NCBI GenBank assembly: GCA_009692585.1
Contig: SHYX01000006.1
Location: 1-64,000 of the forward strand
Reading direction: 5' to 3'
Length of the DNA stretch: 64,000 nt
Origin: Myxococcales bacterium
Lineage (GTDB): Bacteria > Myxococcota > UBA796 > SXON01
Shown here: positions 44,734 to 53,577 of the stretch, piece after piece
Layout: every line of letters begins with the position of its first letter
Position numbering within the stretch: position 1 is the stretch's first letter
The notes under the pieces: model-generated
Told to the model about the DNA's origin: nothing
The model's database searches: none
The model's input: only the letters and a program-made list of their open reading frames with translations
Program-made: the position numbers and the translations under genes

Positions 44734-45491
44734 ACGCGCTCATCGGTTGGAGCGGATTCGTCGGGTCGACGCTGCGGCGACAGGCCGTGTTCGAGCGTGA
44801 GTTCCGCTCCACCGACATCGAACAACTCTGCGAGCAGGAGTACGATTGTGTGGTTTGCGCGGGCGCACCGGGAGCGAAGTGGCTGGCCGACCGCGACCCC
44901 GACGTCGACCGCGCCAGCCTCACCCGCCTGACTGCGGCGCTCGCCGGGCTCCGATGTCGCCGCTTCGTCCTCATCAGCACCGTGGATGTGTTTGTTTCCC
45001 CCCGCGATGTCGACGAGACCTCACCCGTCGACCCACCTACGAGCCCCTATGGCCGCCACCGTCGGGAGCTGGAGCAGTGGGTGGCCGCCACTCTCCCGGG
45101 GTCGGTGATCGTGCGCCTGTCGGGGCTGGTGGGGCCGGGGTTACGCAAGAATGCGCTGTACGACCTCCTCAACCGGAATCAGCTCGAGCGCCTCGACGGG
45201 GGAGCCACGCTGCAATTCTATCCGATGCATCGGCTGTGGAGTGACCTTCAGCTTGGTTTGGCCAGCGGCCTTCCGTTGGTTCACCTCGTCGCCGAGCCGC
45301 TGCGGCTGGACGCTGTCGCCGGGGTGTTCGGGGTCTCGCTCGACGCGGCCGAACCGGCGTCTGTCCACTACGACGTCCGGACCGTGCACGGCGAACTCTT
45401 CGGGGTCGGCTCCGGGTACCAGGTGTCGCGCGCGATGTCGATGGCGGCGATCGAGGCCTACGCCCGCTCCGAGCCGCGGTCGCACCGATGA
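44730..45491 (+). CDS. NAD-dependent epimerase/dehydratase-like (extended SDR) protein
   Basis: GTG 44730 overlaps the upstream stop (GTGA). The 253-residue protein has a Rossmann start 'ALIGWSGFVGSTL' (GxxGxxG form), 'FVLISTVDVF' and a Tyr-x3 site in 'PYGRHRRELEQWV', where SDR enzymes carry YxxxK; the fourth position is Arg here. The protein is shorter than most nucleotide-sugar epimerases. A role in sugar modification is inferred from the operon. Confidence 0.72.
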   Translation: MNALIGWSGFVGSTLRRQAVFEREFRSTDIEQLCEQEYDCVVCAGAPGAKWLADRDPDVDRASLTRLTAALAGLRCRRFVLISTVDVFVSPRDVDETSPVDPPTSPYGRHRRELEQWVAATLPGSVIVRLSGLVGPGLRKNALYDLLNRNQLERLDGGATLQFYPMHRLWSDLQLGLASGLPLVHLVAEPLRLDAVAGVFGVSLDAAEPASVHYDVRTVHGELFGVGSGYQVSRAMSMAAIEAYARSEPRSHR

Positions 45492-46294
45492 CGATCGGCA
45501 TCTCGAACCTCGCCTGGGACGCCGGCGGCGACGCCGAGATCGCGCCCGCGCTGGTGGCAGCCGGCGTCCGCTCGGTCGACGTCGCGCCGGGCAAGTACGC
45601 GCTCGAACCCGGCTGGCCGGCCTCCGCGTCGCGCGTACGTCGCTGGTGGGCCGCTCGCGAGATCACCGTCGGAGCGCTCCAGTCCTTGTTCCACGGGCAC
45701 CCCACCCTCGACGTTTTCGCCGCTCCGGAGCCGATGCTCGCACACCTCGCGAGCCGGTTGGACCTCGCGGGTGAGCTGGGCGCGACGAAGCTGGTCTTCG
45801 GCTCGCCCGGCAACCGCAGGCCGGGCGCTCGCCCCGCGAACGAGGCGTGGGCCATGGCCCTCGACTTCCTCCACGCTGCGGGCGAGCTCGCCGCCGCGCG
45901 CGGCTGCGTCCTCTGCGTAGAGGCGGCGCCCGTGGCCTATGGGGGCGAGTTCGCGGTCACGACGGAGGACGCCGCTCGGTGGGTCGCTGCCGTCGGCCAC
46001 CGAGCCGTCCGGCTTCAGTTGGACATCGGCATCGCCGCCCTCGGCGCCGAGCCCCTCGACGCCCTCCTCGCCGCGCACGCCTCGCTCGTCGGCCACGTCC
46101 ACCTGAGCGAGCCGCTTCTCCTCACCCTCGGCGACGGCGCCACCGATCACCACGCCGCCGCCCAGGCGCTCCGCCGCCACCTGCCGACGATGCCGCTCAC
46201 GGTCGAGATGCTCCCGCAGCCGGGTAGCGACGGTGTCACCGAGGTGGCGCGTGCGCTCAGGCTCGCGAAGAAACAGTACCTGGACGTGGAGTGA
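45488..46294 (+). CDS. Sugar phosphate isomerase/epimerase-like TIM-barrel protein
   Basis: This 268-residue protein fits the xylose-isomerase-like TIM barrel: 'MTIGISNLAWD' as first strand, 'GATKLVFGSPGN', 'GCVLCVEAAP' with the metal-binding Glu, 'VRLQLDIGIAAL' with Asp, 'LVGHVHLSEP' with His, and 'LTVEMLP' with the last Glu. These residues match the usual divalent-metal site. It is coupled by 4-nt overlaps to the genes on both sides. Confidence 0.82.
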   Translation: MTIGISNLAWDAGGDAEIAPALVAAGVRSVDVAPGKYALEPGWPASASRVRRWWAAREITVGALQSLFHGHPTLDVFAAPEPMLAHLASRLDLAGELGATKLVFGSPGNRRPGARPANEAWAMALDFLHAAGELAAARGCVLCVEAAPVAYGGEFAVTTEDAARWVAAVGHRAVRLQLDIGIAALGAEPLDALLAAHASLVGHVHLSEPLLLTLGDGATDHHAAAQALRRHLPTMPLTVEMLPQPGSDGVTEVARALRLAKKQYLDVE

Positions 46295-48699
46295 TCGACG
46301 TCCCCGCCCACACGCTCTTGTTCTGGGACGGACGCCGGCATCCCTATTGTGTGGTGATCCCGGTCGTCGACGAAGGGGAGCGCCTGCGCCGGCTGCTCGG
46401 ACGGATCGTCGCGCTCGGGCTCACCGGAGTCGCGGACGTGCTCGTGGTCGACGGGGGCAGCGCCGACGGCTCCACCGCGGACGCGGCGCTGCGCGCGCGG
46501 GGGGTGGTCGGCTCGCTCTGCCGGGTGGCACCGGGCGGGCTCGGGACCCAGCTTCGCATCGGCTACGCCTTTGCGATGAACCAAGGCTACGAGGGCGTCG
46601 TCACCATCGACGGCAACGACAAGGACGATCCCGAAGGCATCGCGCGCGTCCTCGCGGCGCTGAAGCAGGGAAACGATCTGGTCCAGGCCTCTCGCTTCGT
46701 GCCTGGGGGTCACGCCCAGAACACGCCCATGCACCGTTGGCTGGCGATTCGTGCCGTGCACGCGCCGCTGTTGAGTTGGATGTCCGGCTTTCACTGGACC
46801 GACACCACCCAAGGCTTTCGCGGGTACAGCCGCCGGTTGTTGTTGGACCCACGATTGGCGCTTTTCCGGCCGCTGTTTTCGCACTACGAGCTGCTTCCGT
46901 ATGTGTCGTACGCCGCCCCTCGCCTCGGTCTCCGCTGTGTGGAGGTTCCCAGCCGACGGACCTACCCGCCGGGTGCGGTCCCCACCCGGATCCGCACTGC
47001 CGGCGCCCATCTCCAGGTTCTCGGCGCCCTGCTCCAGGCGTGCGCCGGGCGATTCGGACCGGTCGCGCCGGGGAAGCCTCCCGCGCTCAGGTCGGCATGG
47101 TGGAGGGAAGCCGCGCTCGTCGCCGTGCTCGTCGCCCTGGGCCTCTACCATTGGCTCCCCGACGGCCTGCCCGGCTGGTTGACGCCCCAGGATCAGCTCA
47201 TCGACGGGCTCGACGCCGGCGAGTGGGCCGACCAGGCGCGCGCGTACAACGCGGGTCAGTACGGGGCCCTGGATGGCCACCGCATGCCGACGTGGACGTT
47301 CCTCTCCGGCCTCCTGGCCGGCTTGGGGGTTCCCGTGGCCGGGCATGTGGTCAACCACCTGTTGCAGGTGGCGCTCGGTCCGGTGATCTACGGGTTGGGG
47401 CGGGCGTGGGGGATGGGGCGGGGCGCGTCGCTCTTCGCCGGAGCGCTGGTGGCGAGCAACGCCGTGCTGGTGCTGGCGTCCCGTCGGTTCGGCGTCGACC
47501 CCACCCTGACCACGCTGCTGCCCTTGTGTCTGTTGGCCGCCCACACCGTGCGCGTGCGGTGGTGGCTGGGCGGAGTCGCCGGCAGCGCTGCGGCGTTCTG
47601 CGCGGCCTCCCACTTCACCACCCTCGCCTACCCGGTCCCCGTCGCGTTGAGCGTGCTGATCCTCGCGGCGAGCGGCGAGCGGCTCCGGGCGGGATTCGCA
47701 TTCGGGCTCGGGTCGGCATTGACGTGGGTGGCCCTGTTCCAGGTCTTTCCCTGGATCGGCATGAACCAGCTCCTGCAAGGCGTTGCCGAGTCGGCGTCCC
47801 ACGAGGCCGCGGGGGTTCCCGGGATGCCGGATTGGGGCACCCTCATCGCGCGAGCCCTCCAAGCGGCCCGCACCGAGCTCGGCGGGGCGCTGGTCAGCTA
47901 TGTCGGCCGGATCCACGCCGGCGGGGCGCCCGCGCTCCTCGTCGCCGCGTTGGTGGTGCTCGGCGTCAGCGGAGTAGGTCTGGAGGACCGGCAGCCGGGG
48001 GCCCCGGCGCAAGCGAGGCGTCCCGGTTGGCTGGGGGGCGGCGTCCTCCTGTTGGCGCTCGGGCCGCTCCCCGTCCTGCTCAGCATGCGGGCGGCCGACC
48101 GGTACACCGACAACGGCCTCCCGATCGCGACGCTGCTCGCGGTTCGGGGAGTGGCCGTGCTGCTCGCCGCATTGCCGCGTTCCTGGCGCGGCGTGGGCGA
48201 TGGCGTCGTCGGCGCCCTGCTCGCCATCTGGGCCGCGTTCCCGACGCTCCGGGGCATCCCGCCCTCGGGTCTGGAGACGGCGCTCATCGAACGGGACGTC
48301 GGCGCGCTGTTGTCGAAGTTCGTGCCACCGGGCGGCTGTGTCGTCTCCCCGATGCGCGAGGCCGTCGCCTACGCCGACGTCACCTTCGTCCGGACCGGCT
48401 GCCCCGACGCGCCGACGGAGGGCGCGTTCCGGAGCTGCCTCGCGAGCTTACGTTGGCAGTGTCCGGGGCAGGAGACCTTGTATTGGGTGGTGTTCGAACG
48501 GACCCCGCTCGACGAGCGCCACGCGGCGCTCAAAGCGATGGATGCGTGGGCCGTCGAGGGCTACCCGGTGGTAGCACGCGCCGCGGTCAGGGACGCTTGG
48601 AGCGACCAGATGGATGCGTGGGCCGTCGAGGGCTACCCGGTGGTAGGGAACTATCGCAGCCATGCCATCCACGTCTGGGTCGTGAAGCTACCGCTGTAG
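46291..48699 (+). CDS. Fusion of a family 2 glycosyltransferase with a polytopic GT-C-like domain
   Basis: This 802-residue protein starts at GTG 46291. Residues 20-240 form a GT-A domain ('CVVIPVVDEGERLRRLL', 'VLVVDGGSADGST', 'VVTIDGNDKDDPEGI') like polyprenyl-phosphate mannosyl or glucosyl synthases. From residue 275 on there are about ten membrane helices. The first loop 'LDAGEWADQARAYNAGQYGA' recalls the acidic loop of ArnT/PMT-type GT-C enzymes. One chain could thus load a sugar on a lipid carrier and transfer it across the membrane. The C-terminal domain contains an in-frame 12-residue duplication. Confidence 0.78.
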   Translation: MIDVPAHTLLFWDGRRHPYCVVIPVVDEGERLRRLLGRIVALGLTGVADVLVVDGGSADGSTADAALRARGVVGSLCRVAPGGLGTQLRIGYAFAMNQGYEGVVTIDGNDKDDPEGIARVLAALKQGNDLVQASRFVPGGHAQNTPMHRWLAIRAVHAPLLSWMSGFHWTDTTQGFRGYSRRLLLDPRLALFRPLFSHYELLPYVSYAAPRLGLRCVEVPSRRTYPPGAVPTRIRTAGAHLQVLGALLQACAGRFGPVAPGKPPALRSAWWREAALVAVLVALGLYHWLPDGLPGWLTPQDQLIDGLDAGEWADQARAYNAGQYGALDGHRMPTWTFLSGLLAGLGVPVAGHVVNHLLQVALGPVIYGLGRAWGMGRGASLFAGALVASNAVLVLASRRFGVDPTLTTLLPLCLLAAHTVRVRWWLGGVAGSAAAFCAASHFTTLAYPVPVALSVLILAASGERLRAGFAFGLGSALTWVALFQVFPWIGMNQLLQGVAESASHEAAGVPGMPDWGTLIARALQAARTELGGALVSYVGRIHAGGAPALLVAALVVLGVSGVGLEDRQPGAPAQARRPGWLGGGVLLLALGPLPVLLSMRAADRYTDNGLPIATLLAVRGVAVLLAALPRSWRGVGDGVVGALLAIWAAFPTLRGIPPSGLETALIERDVGALLSKFVPPGGCVVSPMREAVAYADVTFVRTGCPDAPTEGAFRSCLASLRWQCPGQETLYWVVFERTPLDERHAALKAMDAWAVEGYPVVARAAVRDAWSDQMDAWAVEGYPVVGNYRSHAIHVWVVKLPL
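48537..48646 (+). repeat. 38-bp direct repeat, 72-bp period, inside the GT2/GT-C gene
   Basis: Bases 48537-48574 and 48609-48646 are identical. The period is 72 bp (24 codons), so the repeat is in frame and encodes MDAWAVEGYPVV twice. The 34 bases between the copies are unrelated. Identity at the DNA level implies a recent duplication. Confidence 0.9.
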
Positions 48700-49148
48700 G
48701 CCGGAGGAAAGGCGCACTTGTTGGCGCTTGAACTGACGCGATCCTCGCCGTTCTCGTTTCAATCGCCGCGTGGATCTCGGGCGTACCCGACGTCGGCTCT
48801 GTCCTGGGCTCGGCGGCTACGCCCTTCGAATACGCGATATCCGTCCATCATCGGTGTTTGCCGTGGCCTGTGTGGCCGCACTTTCCACTTGCCCGTGTCC
48901 CGGCGGTGGCGGAACTCCTTACTCGCCTCACCGACCGAGTCCCTTCCAGCGTCGAGCACCGGTGTACACGCCACGGGGAGCCGGACACCCCAATTGCGTG
49001 GTGCGCAGCCGCGCAATCGGTAGCGGAAGTGCGTGGGCCGACGCCATTGAGCGCGCCGCCGACGGCGCGACGCGCCGAACCGTTCCATACGTGAATCTCC
49101 CAACTGGGAACCGGGAGCGGGGTAGGTAATGCATAGCGTGGGAAACCC
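48700..49148. other. 449-bp region without a convincing gene
   Basis: Open frames here are short and show no consistent codon bias. A 7-bp stem (CGCGCCG / CGGCGCG, 49052-49069) with a 4-nt loop lies about 80 bp before the EAL gene. The 3' end holds a -10-like box for that gene. Composition is less GC-rich than in the neighbouring genes. Confidence 0.45.
49134..49139 (+). promoter_or_regulatory. -10-like hexamer TAGCGT before ATG 49149
   Basis: CATAGCGT ends 9 nt before ATG 49149, at the far end of the spacing range. Confidence 0.35.
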
Positions 49149-50402
49149 ATGGCATCCATTTCACAGTGGCCAGCGCCAGCGGTACGGACGGCGGCACGGG
49201 CCCCTTCCTCCTCCTTCATCCAGCATTCGCACGCCCGGCCGCGCTGGATCTGTGCGGTCCGGGTCGCCAAAGCCGCTCCGGGCGCCCCCGCCCTCCCCGC
49301 CGAGGTGGTGTGGGAGAGCCTCGGCCGCTGCCTTCGCCCGGGGGACGAGCTGATCGGGCAGCGTTCCGGTTGCACGGTCATCGCCTTGCGGACGGCCGAT
49401 CTGGGACAAGCCGCCCGCGCCGCGCACCGGATCGGTGGCCGCCTCATCGCGCTCGCCGCCGGTATCGGGGCTGGTGAGCAGGTACACATCGGGATCATGC
49501 CTCTGGATCGCGCCCTCTCGGAGTGCATTCAAAGCGCCACGACCGCGGCGATTGGCGGCGCGGCCGCCACCGATGGCATTCATCTGCACTACGGGTCCGA
49601 AAACAACCTCGCCGCCGCGCGCCGACGGACCCTGCTCCTGGAACAGTTGGAGGCGTTCGATTCCAAGAACGGCTTTCAGGTGGCCTTTCAACCCATCTTC
49701 GACCGGGTGAGCGCTCGCGTGTTGGAATGCGAGGCCCTGCTCCGCTGGAATCACCCCACGCTCGGAAGTGTGAGCCCCGACGAGGTGATCCCGTTGGCCC
49801 GACAAGTCGGCGTGCTGGGCAGGCTGGGGGACTGGGTCCTCGACCGTGCCTGCGAGCAGCTCGCGCACTGGGTCAAGGCACTCCCGCGGAGTCAACGACT
49901 CCGCGTGGCGGTGAACGTGGACCCCAGCCAACTGGAGGAGCAGGACGTGGGCCTGGCAGTCGCAACGGCCCTCCAGCGGTACCGCCTGAGGGCCGACGCC
50001 CTCACGCTCGAGGTGACAGAGTTGGCGTTCACCGGCGGTGGCGCTGCGATGGCCCAGCTCCGAGAGCTCCGCCGACTCGGAGTGCGCGTGGCCATCGACG
50101 ACTTCGGCGTGGGACAATCCTCGCTCGGCCGGTTGGACAACATGACCGCCCAGATCGTCAAGATTGACCGCAGCCTGCTCCCGGAAGGCGAGGCCGCCGA
50201 CTGGCGCCTCTACCAGGGGCTGGTACGGATGCTCCGCGGACTGGGAACCGAGGTGGTGGTAGAGGGCGTCGAGACCTCCGCACAGTTCGACGGCGTGCGC
50301 CGGTTGCCGATCACCGGCATGCAGGGGTTCTACCTGCGACGTCCGGTGATGGCGCCCGCTTCGGATGCCCCCTCCTTGCTTGAGCTTCGGGCGGTGCAAT
50401 GA
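49149..50402 (+). CDS. c-di-GMP phosphodiesterase: degenerate GGDEF plus intact EAL domain
   Basis: In this 417-residue protein, residues 30-145 resemble a GGDEF fold ('LRPGDELIGQRSGCTVIALR'), but the GGDEF motif reads RSGCT, so it cannot make c-di-GMP. Residues 175-400 form an EAL domain with all usual catalytic residues: E195 in EALLRW, N256, E291, D317-D318 in IDDFG, K338, E372 in VEGVE and Q392. It should hydrolyse c-di-GMP, perhaps with the degenerate domain as GTP sensor. The 4-nt overlap with the response-regulator gene (ATGA) implies shared control. Confidence 0.87.
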   Translation: MASISQWPAPAVRTAARAPSSSFIQHSHARPRWICAVRVAKAAPGAPALPAEVVWESLGRCLRPGDELIGQRSGCTVIALRTADLGQAARAAHRIGGRLIALAAGIGAGEQVHIGIMPLDRALSECIQSATTAAIGGAAATDGIHLHYGSENNLAAARRRTLLLEQLEAFDSKNGFQVAFQPIFDRVSARVLECEALLRWNHPTLGSVSPDEVIPLARQVGVLGRLGDWVLDRACEQLAHWVKALPRSQRLRVAVNVDPSQLEEQDVGLAVATALQRYRLRADALTLEVTELAFTGGGAAMAQLRELRRLGVRVAIDDFGVGQSSLGRLDNMTAQIVKIDRSLLPEGEAADWRLYQGLVRMLRGLGTEVVVEGVETSAQFDGVRRLPITGMQGFYLRRPVMAPASDAPSLLELRAVQ

Positions 50403-51031
50403 CCGACGACTACGAACAGTGCTGTTGGGTCTATGTGATCGAGGATGACCCGGTTCAGCGTCTGCTGTACCTGCGGATTCTGGGGCAGCTGCCGAATATC
50501 CAGCTCACCGGCTTCGATTCCGCCGAGGCCTTCCTCGAGGGATGGGCCAGCGCGCAGCCCGGCGTGATCGTGCTCGACAACCTGCTTCCCGGACTCAGCG
50601 GGACCGAGTTCGTAGAACGTCACTGCCCGGTGCCGGTGGACATCCCGATCCTGATGGTCTCCAGTCACGCCACCGTTCCCCTCGCCGTGGAGATGACCCG
50701 CCGCGGCGTGACCGATGTGATCGAGAAACCGGTGGATGCAGCCCGCCTCCGCGCGACCGTGGCGAGACTGGTTGCCGCAGAACAGCACGCGAGGCCCCGA
50801 CGGCTCACCCTCCGGAAACTCCGTGAACGCCTGTTGGAAGTGACCCCGCGAGAGCGCGAGGTGCTCGGACTTCTCTTGCAGGGGCTTGCCAACAAGCAGG
50901 TGGCTTGGCACCTTGGGATCAGTCCGCGGACCGTGGAAATCCACCGGGCGCGGGCCCAGGAGAAGCTGGGGGTTACCGGTCTGGTTGAGCTCCTCCGGCA
51001 ACTCGACGGCTCGGGCTTGTTCGACACCTGA
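50399..51031 (+). CDS. FixJ/NarL-type response regulator with LuxR DNA-binding domain
   Basis: This 210-residue protein has a receiver domain (E15-D17 acidic pocket, phospho-acceptor D60 in 'VIVLDNLLPGLSG', K110 in 'VIEKPVD'). A LuxR-type helix-turn-helix follows ('TPREREVLGLLLQGLANKQV', 'GISPRTVEIHRARAQEKLGV'). It is co-transcribed with the EAL gene. It faces the hybrid-kinase gene, which ends 43 bp away on the other strand and is the natural candidate partner. Confidence 0.9.
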   Translation: MTDDYEQCCWVYVIEDDPVQRLLYLRILGQLPNIQLTGFDSAEAFLEGWASAQPGVIVLDNLLPGLSGTEFVERHCPVPVDIPILMVSSHATVPLAVEMTRRGVTDVIEKPVDAARLRATVARLVAAEQHARPRRLTLRKLRERLLEVTPREREVLGLLLQGLANKQVAWHLGISPRTVEIHRARAQEKLGVTGLVELLRQLDGSGLFDT

Positions 51032-51074
51032 TATGAATGGGCGGTGGCGCGGAGAGGGTGCTCCGGCCGCTCGT

Positions 51075-53339
51075 TCAACCAGCCGCCTCCTTTGTTCGCA
51101 GCTCGACCACCTGTTCGCGAATGATCGGCATTGTTCGATTCACCCTCACGCCGATGGCGCTCGCGAGCTCCGCCTGGCCCGCGAGCTGACGCTCGCCGGC
51201 CACTCGCTCCAACTCGGCGCAGTCCTTTTGGAGCCCGCGGAGGCCGAGGATGGCGCTGCTGGACTTCATCGAGTGCGCCAGGCGGCGAACGGTCACTTGC
51301 TCAGGGCCGCCGGCAAGCGCAGCGAGGTCAGCCGCGCGCTCGGGGGCGTCGTGCATCCACAACGCCATGATCTCCGCAGCACAACCCTCTCCCAGCTCGC
51401 CGATGAGCTCCTCGATGGCCTCGCGCAGCGGCCAGTCCTCTGCGTCTCCGAGCACCGCCAGCGATCGCTGCATGGTGGCCAATCTGATCGGCTTGCCGAG
51501 GTAATCATCCATCCCGCAACTCCGGCAGCGCTCGGGCTCCCCCGTGGTGATGTTGGCGGTCATGGCGATGATCCGCACCGGCTCCCCGGCGTTGGCCTCC
51601 TGCTCCAACGCCCGGATGCGCCTCGTCGCCTCGTACCCATCCATCGCGGGCATCTGACAGTCCATCAGGACGGCGGCGAAGCCCCCCTGTCGCCATCGCT
51701 CAACCGCCCGCTGCCCATCCACCACGATCTCGGACCTGTAGCCCAGCTTTTCCAGCATCAGCGTGGCCAGACGCGCGTTCACCTCGTTGTCATCCGCGAC
51801 CAGCACCCTCGGGCCCAGAGTTCGAAGCTCAGCCGGATTTTCGCGCCTCCGCGGTACGGCCGCTTCCATTCCGCGCAGGTGCTGCTGAACCTGGGTAGGC
51901 GCCACCGGCCAGCTCAAACAGGTGAGCCGAGAGGGCTGCACCGCTGCGTCCGAATCGGGCCACCGCCCCACCCACAACACCTTCGTTCCGGCGGCCAGGG
52001 CATCCCCGGCGAGGGCGATGTGCGTTGGATCACCCAAGCGCCCGTCGATGAGCACCACATCGAACGCGCCCTCGCGAAGCTCAACCCTTGCGGCGCTGGC
52101 CTCCGAGGTCGTGACGGCGCAGTGAGTGCTGACCGCGCCCGTCAACGCCGCGCGGGTAGCCCCGGGCGACGCACAGAGCAGCAGGCTCAACCGGTCCTCG
52201 GACCCCGCCGCGCTCGAGCCGCCCAACGCGTTGGAGGGCCGGAGCGGCAGCGTGACCCGGAAGCGCGAGCCCCTGCCGGGTTCGCTCGTCACGTCGACCT
52301 CTCCGCCCATCAACGTCACCAGTCGCCGGCAGATGGCGAGTCCGAGTCCCGTTCCTCCGCGCTCGGGGTTGAGGCTCCGTAGCTGCACGGAGGATTGAAA
52401 CAGCCCAGGAATCTGGTCCGCGGGAATCCCGGGACCCGTGTCGGAAACGTCGAGAATGAGCAGATCGTCCCGCGCCGAAACGGTCACCGCTACCTCGCCA
52501 TGGGCGGTGAATTTCACCGAGTTTCCGAGCAGATTGAGCAGCACCTGCCGGATGCGGCCGGGGTCACCGCGAACCACCGCGGGGAGCGTCGAGGCCTGGA
52601 TGGTGGCGAGGTCAAGTCCACGGGACGCCGCCTGGGGGGCCACAATGGCGCACGCCGACTCCACCAGCGGGAGCAGGGCGAAGTCCTCGTCCACCATCAC
52701 GTCTTTCTCGGTCTCGATTTTTGCGCGGTCGAGCACATCGTCCACTACCGCGCTGAGGGCCTCGCCGCTGGAGCAGATGATGCGAACCAGCTCCGCCTGT
52801 GCGGGCATCAACGGCGCGCGGACGAGCAACCCGGTGAGCCGGGCGAACGCGGCGTTCACCCACTCTATCGTCCCCGAGGCATCGGTGATGAGGACCCCGT
52901 TGTCCGTGGCCGCCGCGTTGCGCCCGGCCTCCACGAGGTAGAGCTGGTCCAACCCCGAGTCGTGGACCGCGAAATCTGCCAATGACAGCCCGAGCCGGGC
53001 CAGGTGCGACGGCGAAGCCAGCCAGGGCGTGCACAGGTAGAGCAGGCCGGACCCGTCGGCCGCGGCGACGGCTTGGCCGCGTAGCGTGACCTCCGGCGCC
53101 GCACACCGCAGGATGAGCAACTCGTTGACCAGCCGCACCGACTCTTCCCGGCCGCCGAGCGGAAGGCCGGAATCCGACGTGAACCACGCGGTGACGTCGC
53201 TGCCCTTCTCCAGCTCCGGAAAGAGGCGACGGGCGGAAGCTCCGGCGGCCAGCAGTCGCCCAGTGAAGTCCCAATGAAGGAAGAAGGGAAACGCGGCGCA
53301 AAACTGATCCGGCGAGAGCGTCACCGCCCTCGCCTCCAT
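51075..53339 (-). CDS. Hybrid histidine-kinase-like protein with N-terminal HNOBA domain and no H-box
   Basis: The start at ATG 53339 overlaps the stop of the H-NOX remnant (TGATG); GTG 53345 is the alternative. Numbering here is from GTG 53345. Residues 10-140 match the HNOBA (H-NOX-associated) domain: '[17 protein letters not shown]', '[20 protein letters not shown]' and '[18 protein letters not shown]'. A PAS start ('[15 protein letters not shown]') runs straight into the second DHp helix ('[19 protein letters not shown]'), so the rest of PAS and the 'SHEIRTPLN' H-box are absent. The ATPase domain (220-370), a degenerate receiver, a normal receiver ('[15 protein letters not shown]') and an Hpt domain ('[11 protein letters not shown]') follow. 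Direct autophosphorylation is unlikely. Confidence 0.85.
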   Translation of the reverse strand: MEARAVTLSPDQFCAAFPFFLHWDFTGRLLAAGASARRLFPELEKGSDVTAWFTSDSGLPLGGREESVRLVNELLILRCAAPEVTLRGQAVAAADGSGLLYLCTPWLASPSHLARLGLSLADFAVHDSGLDQLYLVEAGRNAAATDNGVLITDASGTIEWVNAAFARLTGLLVRAPLMPAQAELVRIICSSGEALSAVVDDVLDRAKIETEKDVMVDEDFALLPLVESACAIVAPQAASRGLDLATIQASTLPAVVRGDPGRIRQVLLNLLGNSVKFTAHGEVAVTVSARDDLLILDVSDTGPGIPADQIPGLFQSSVQLRSLNPERGGTGLGLAICRRLVTLMGGEVDVTSEPGRGSRFRVTLPLRPSNALGGSSAAGSEDRLSLLLCASPGATRAALTGAVSTHCAVTTSEASAARVELREGAFDVVLIDGRLGDPTHIALAGDALAAGTKVLWVGRWPDSDAAVQPSRLTCLSWPVAPTQVQQHLRGMEAAVPRRRENPAELRTLGPRVLVADDNEVNARLATLMLEKLGYRSEIVVDGQRAVERWRQGGFAAVLMDCQMPAMDGYEATRRIRALEQEANAGEPVRIIAMTANITTGEPERCRSCGMDDYLGKPIRLATMQRSLAVLGDAEDWPLREAIEELIGELGEGCAAEIMALWMHDAPERAADLAALAGGPEQVTVRRLAHSMKSSSAILGLRGLQKDCAELERVAGERQLAGQAELASAIGVRVNRTMPIIREQVVELRTKEAAG

Positions 53340-53565
53340 CAGCACTCCACGAGAAGAATGTCGGGATCCGCTCCGGAGCGCTTGAGGGCGACAACCTGCA
53401 CCTCGCTCGTGAGCCCATCGTTCCCCACCAGGCCGCGAAGGAGCCCCAGGACCATCATGGCGAGGCCCTCACGGACCGGGCTACCACCCAATGCTCACCG
53501 AACAACGCCAATACTTTGTCCTCCATGACAAGCTGCTGCACCGAACGATCGACCAGGCCGTGCAT
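53339..53565 (-). pseudogene. Remnant of an H-NOX (heme NO/O2-binding, HNOB) gene
   Basis: The first frame, from ATG 53565, reads 'MHGLVDRSVQQLVMED', matching the H-NOX N-terminus, then 'KVLALFGEHWVVA', matching the mid-domain 'LLQAFGEYL' helix. It then stops at 53455. A second frame (53494 to the stop at 53339) reads 'VREGLAMMVLGLLRGL' and ends 'GADPDILLVEC', matching the H-NOX C-terminus. About 50 residues are missing after position 16, and about 55 more, with a frame change, before the C-terminal part; the heme-ligand His region is gone. A normal H-NOX has about 180 residues. A -10-like box and the TGATG junction with the kinase are still present. Confidence 0.7.
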
Positions 53566-53571
53566 CGCATT

Positions 53572-53577
53572 CCCGTA
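53572..53577 (-). promoter_or_regulatory. -10-like hexamer TACGGG before the H-NOX remnant and kinase
   Basis: On the minus strand GGATACGGG ends 6 nt before ATG 53565. Its retention means the kinase could still be transcribed from the original H-NOX promoter. Confidence 0.42.

Noticed and set aside
46147..48012. 621-codon minus-strand open frame opposite the GT2/GT-C gene
   Set aside because: Antisense shadow with a repetitive His/Gly/Arg-rich product.
48700..49148. Possible relic gene before the EAL gene (several short open frames)
   Set aside because: No frame gives a recognisable domain fragment, unlike the H-NOX remnant, so I list it only as a gene-free stretch.
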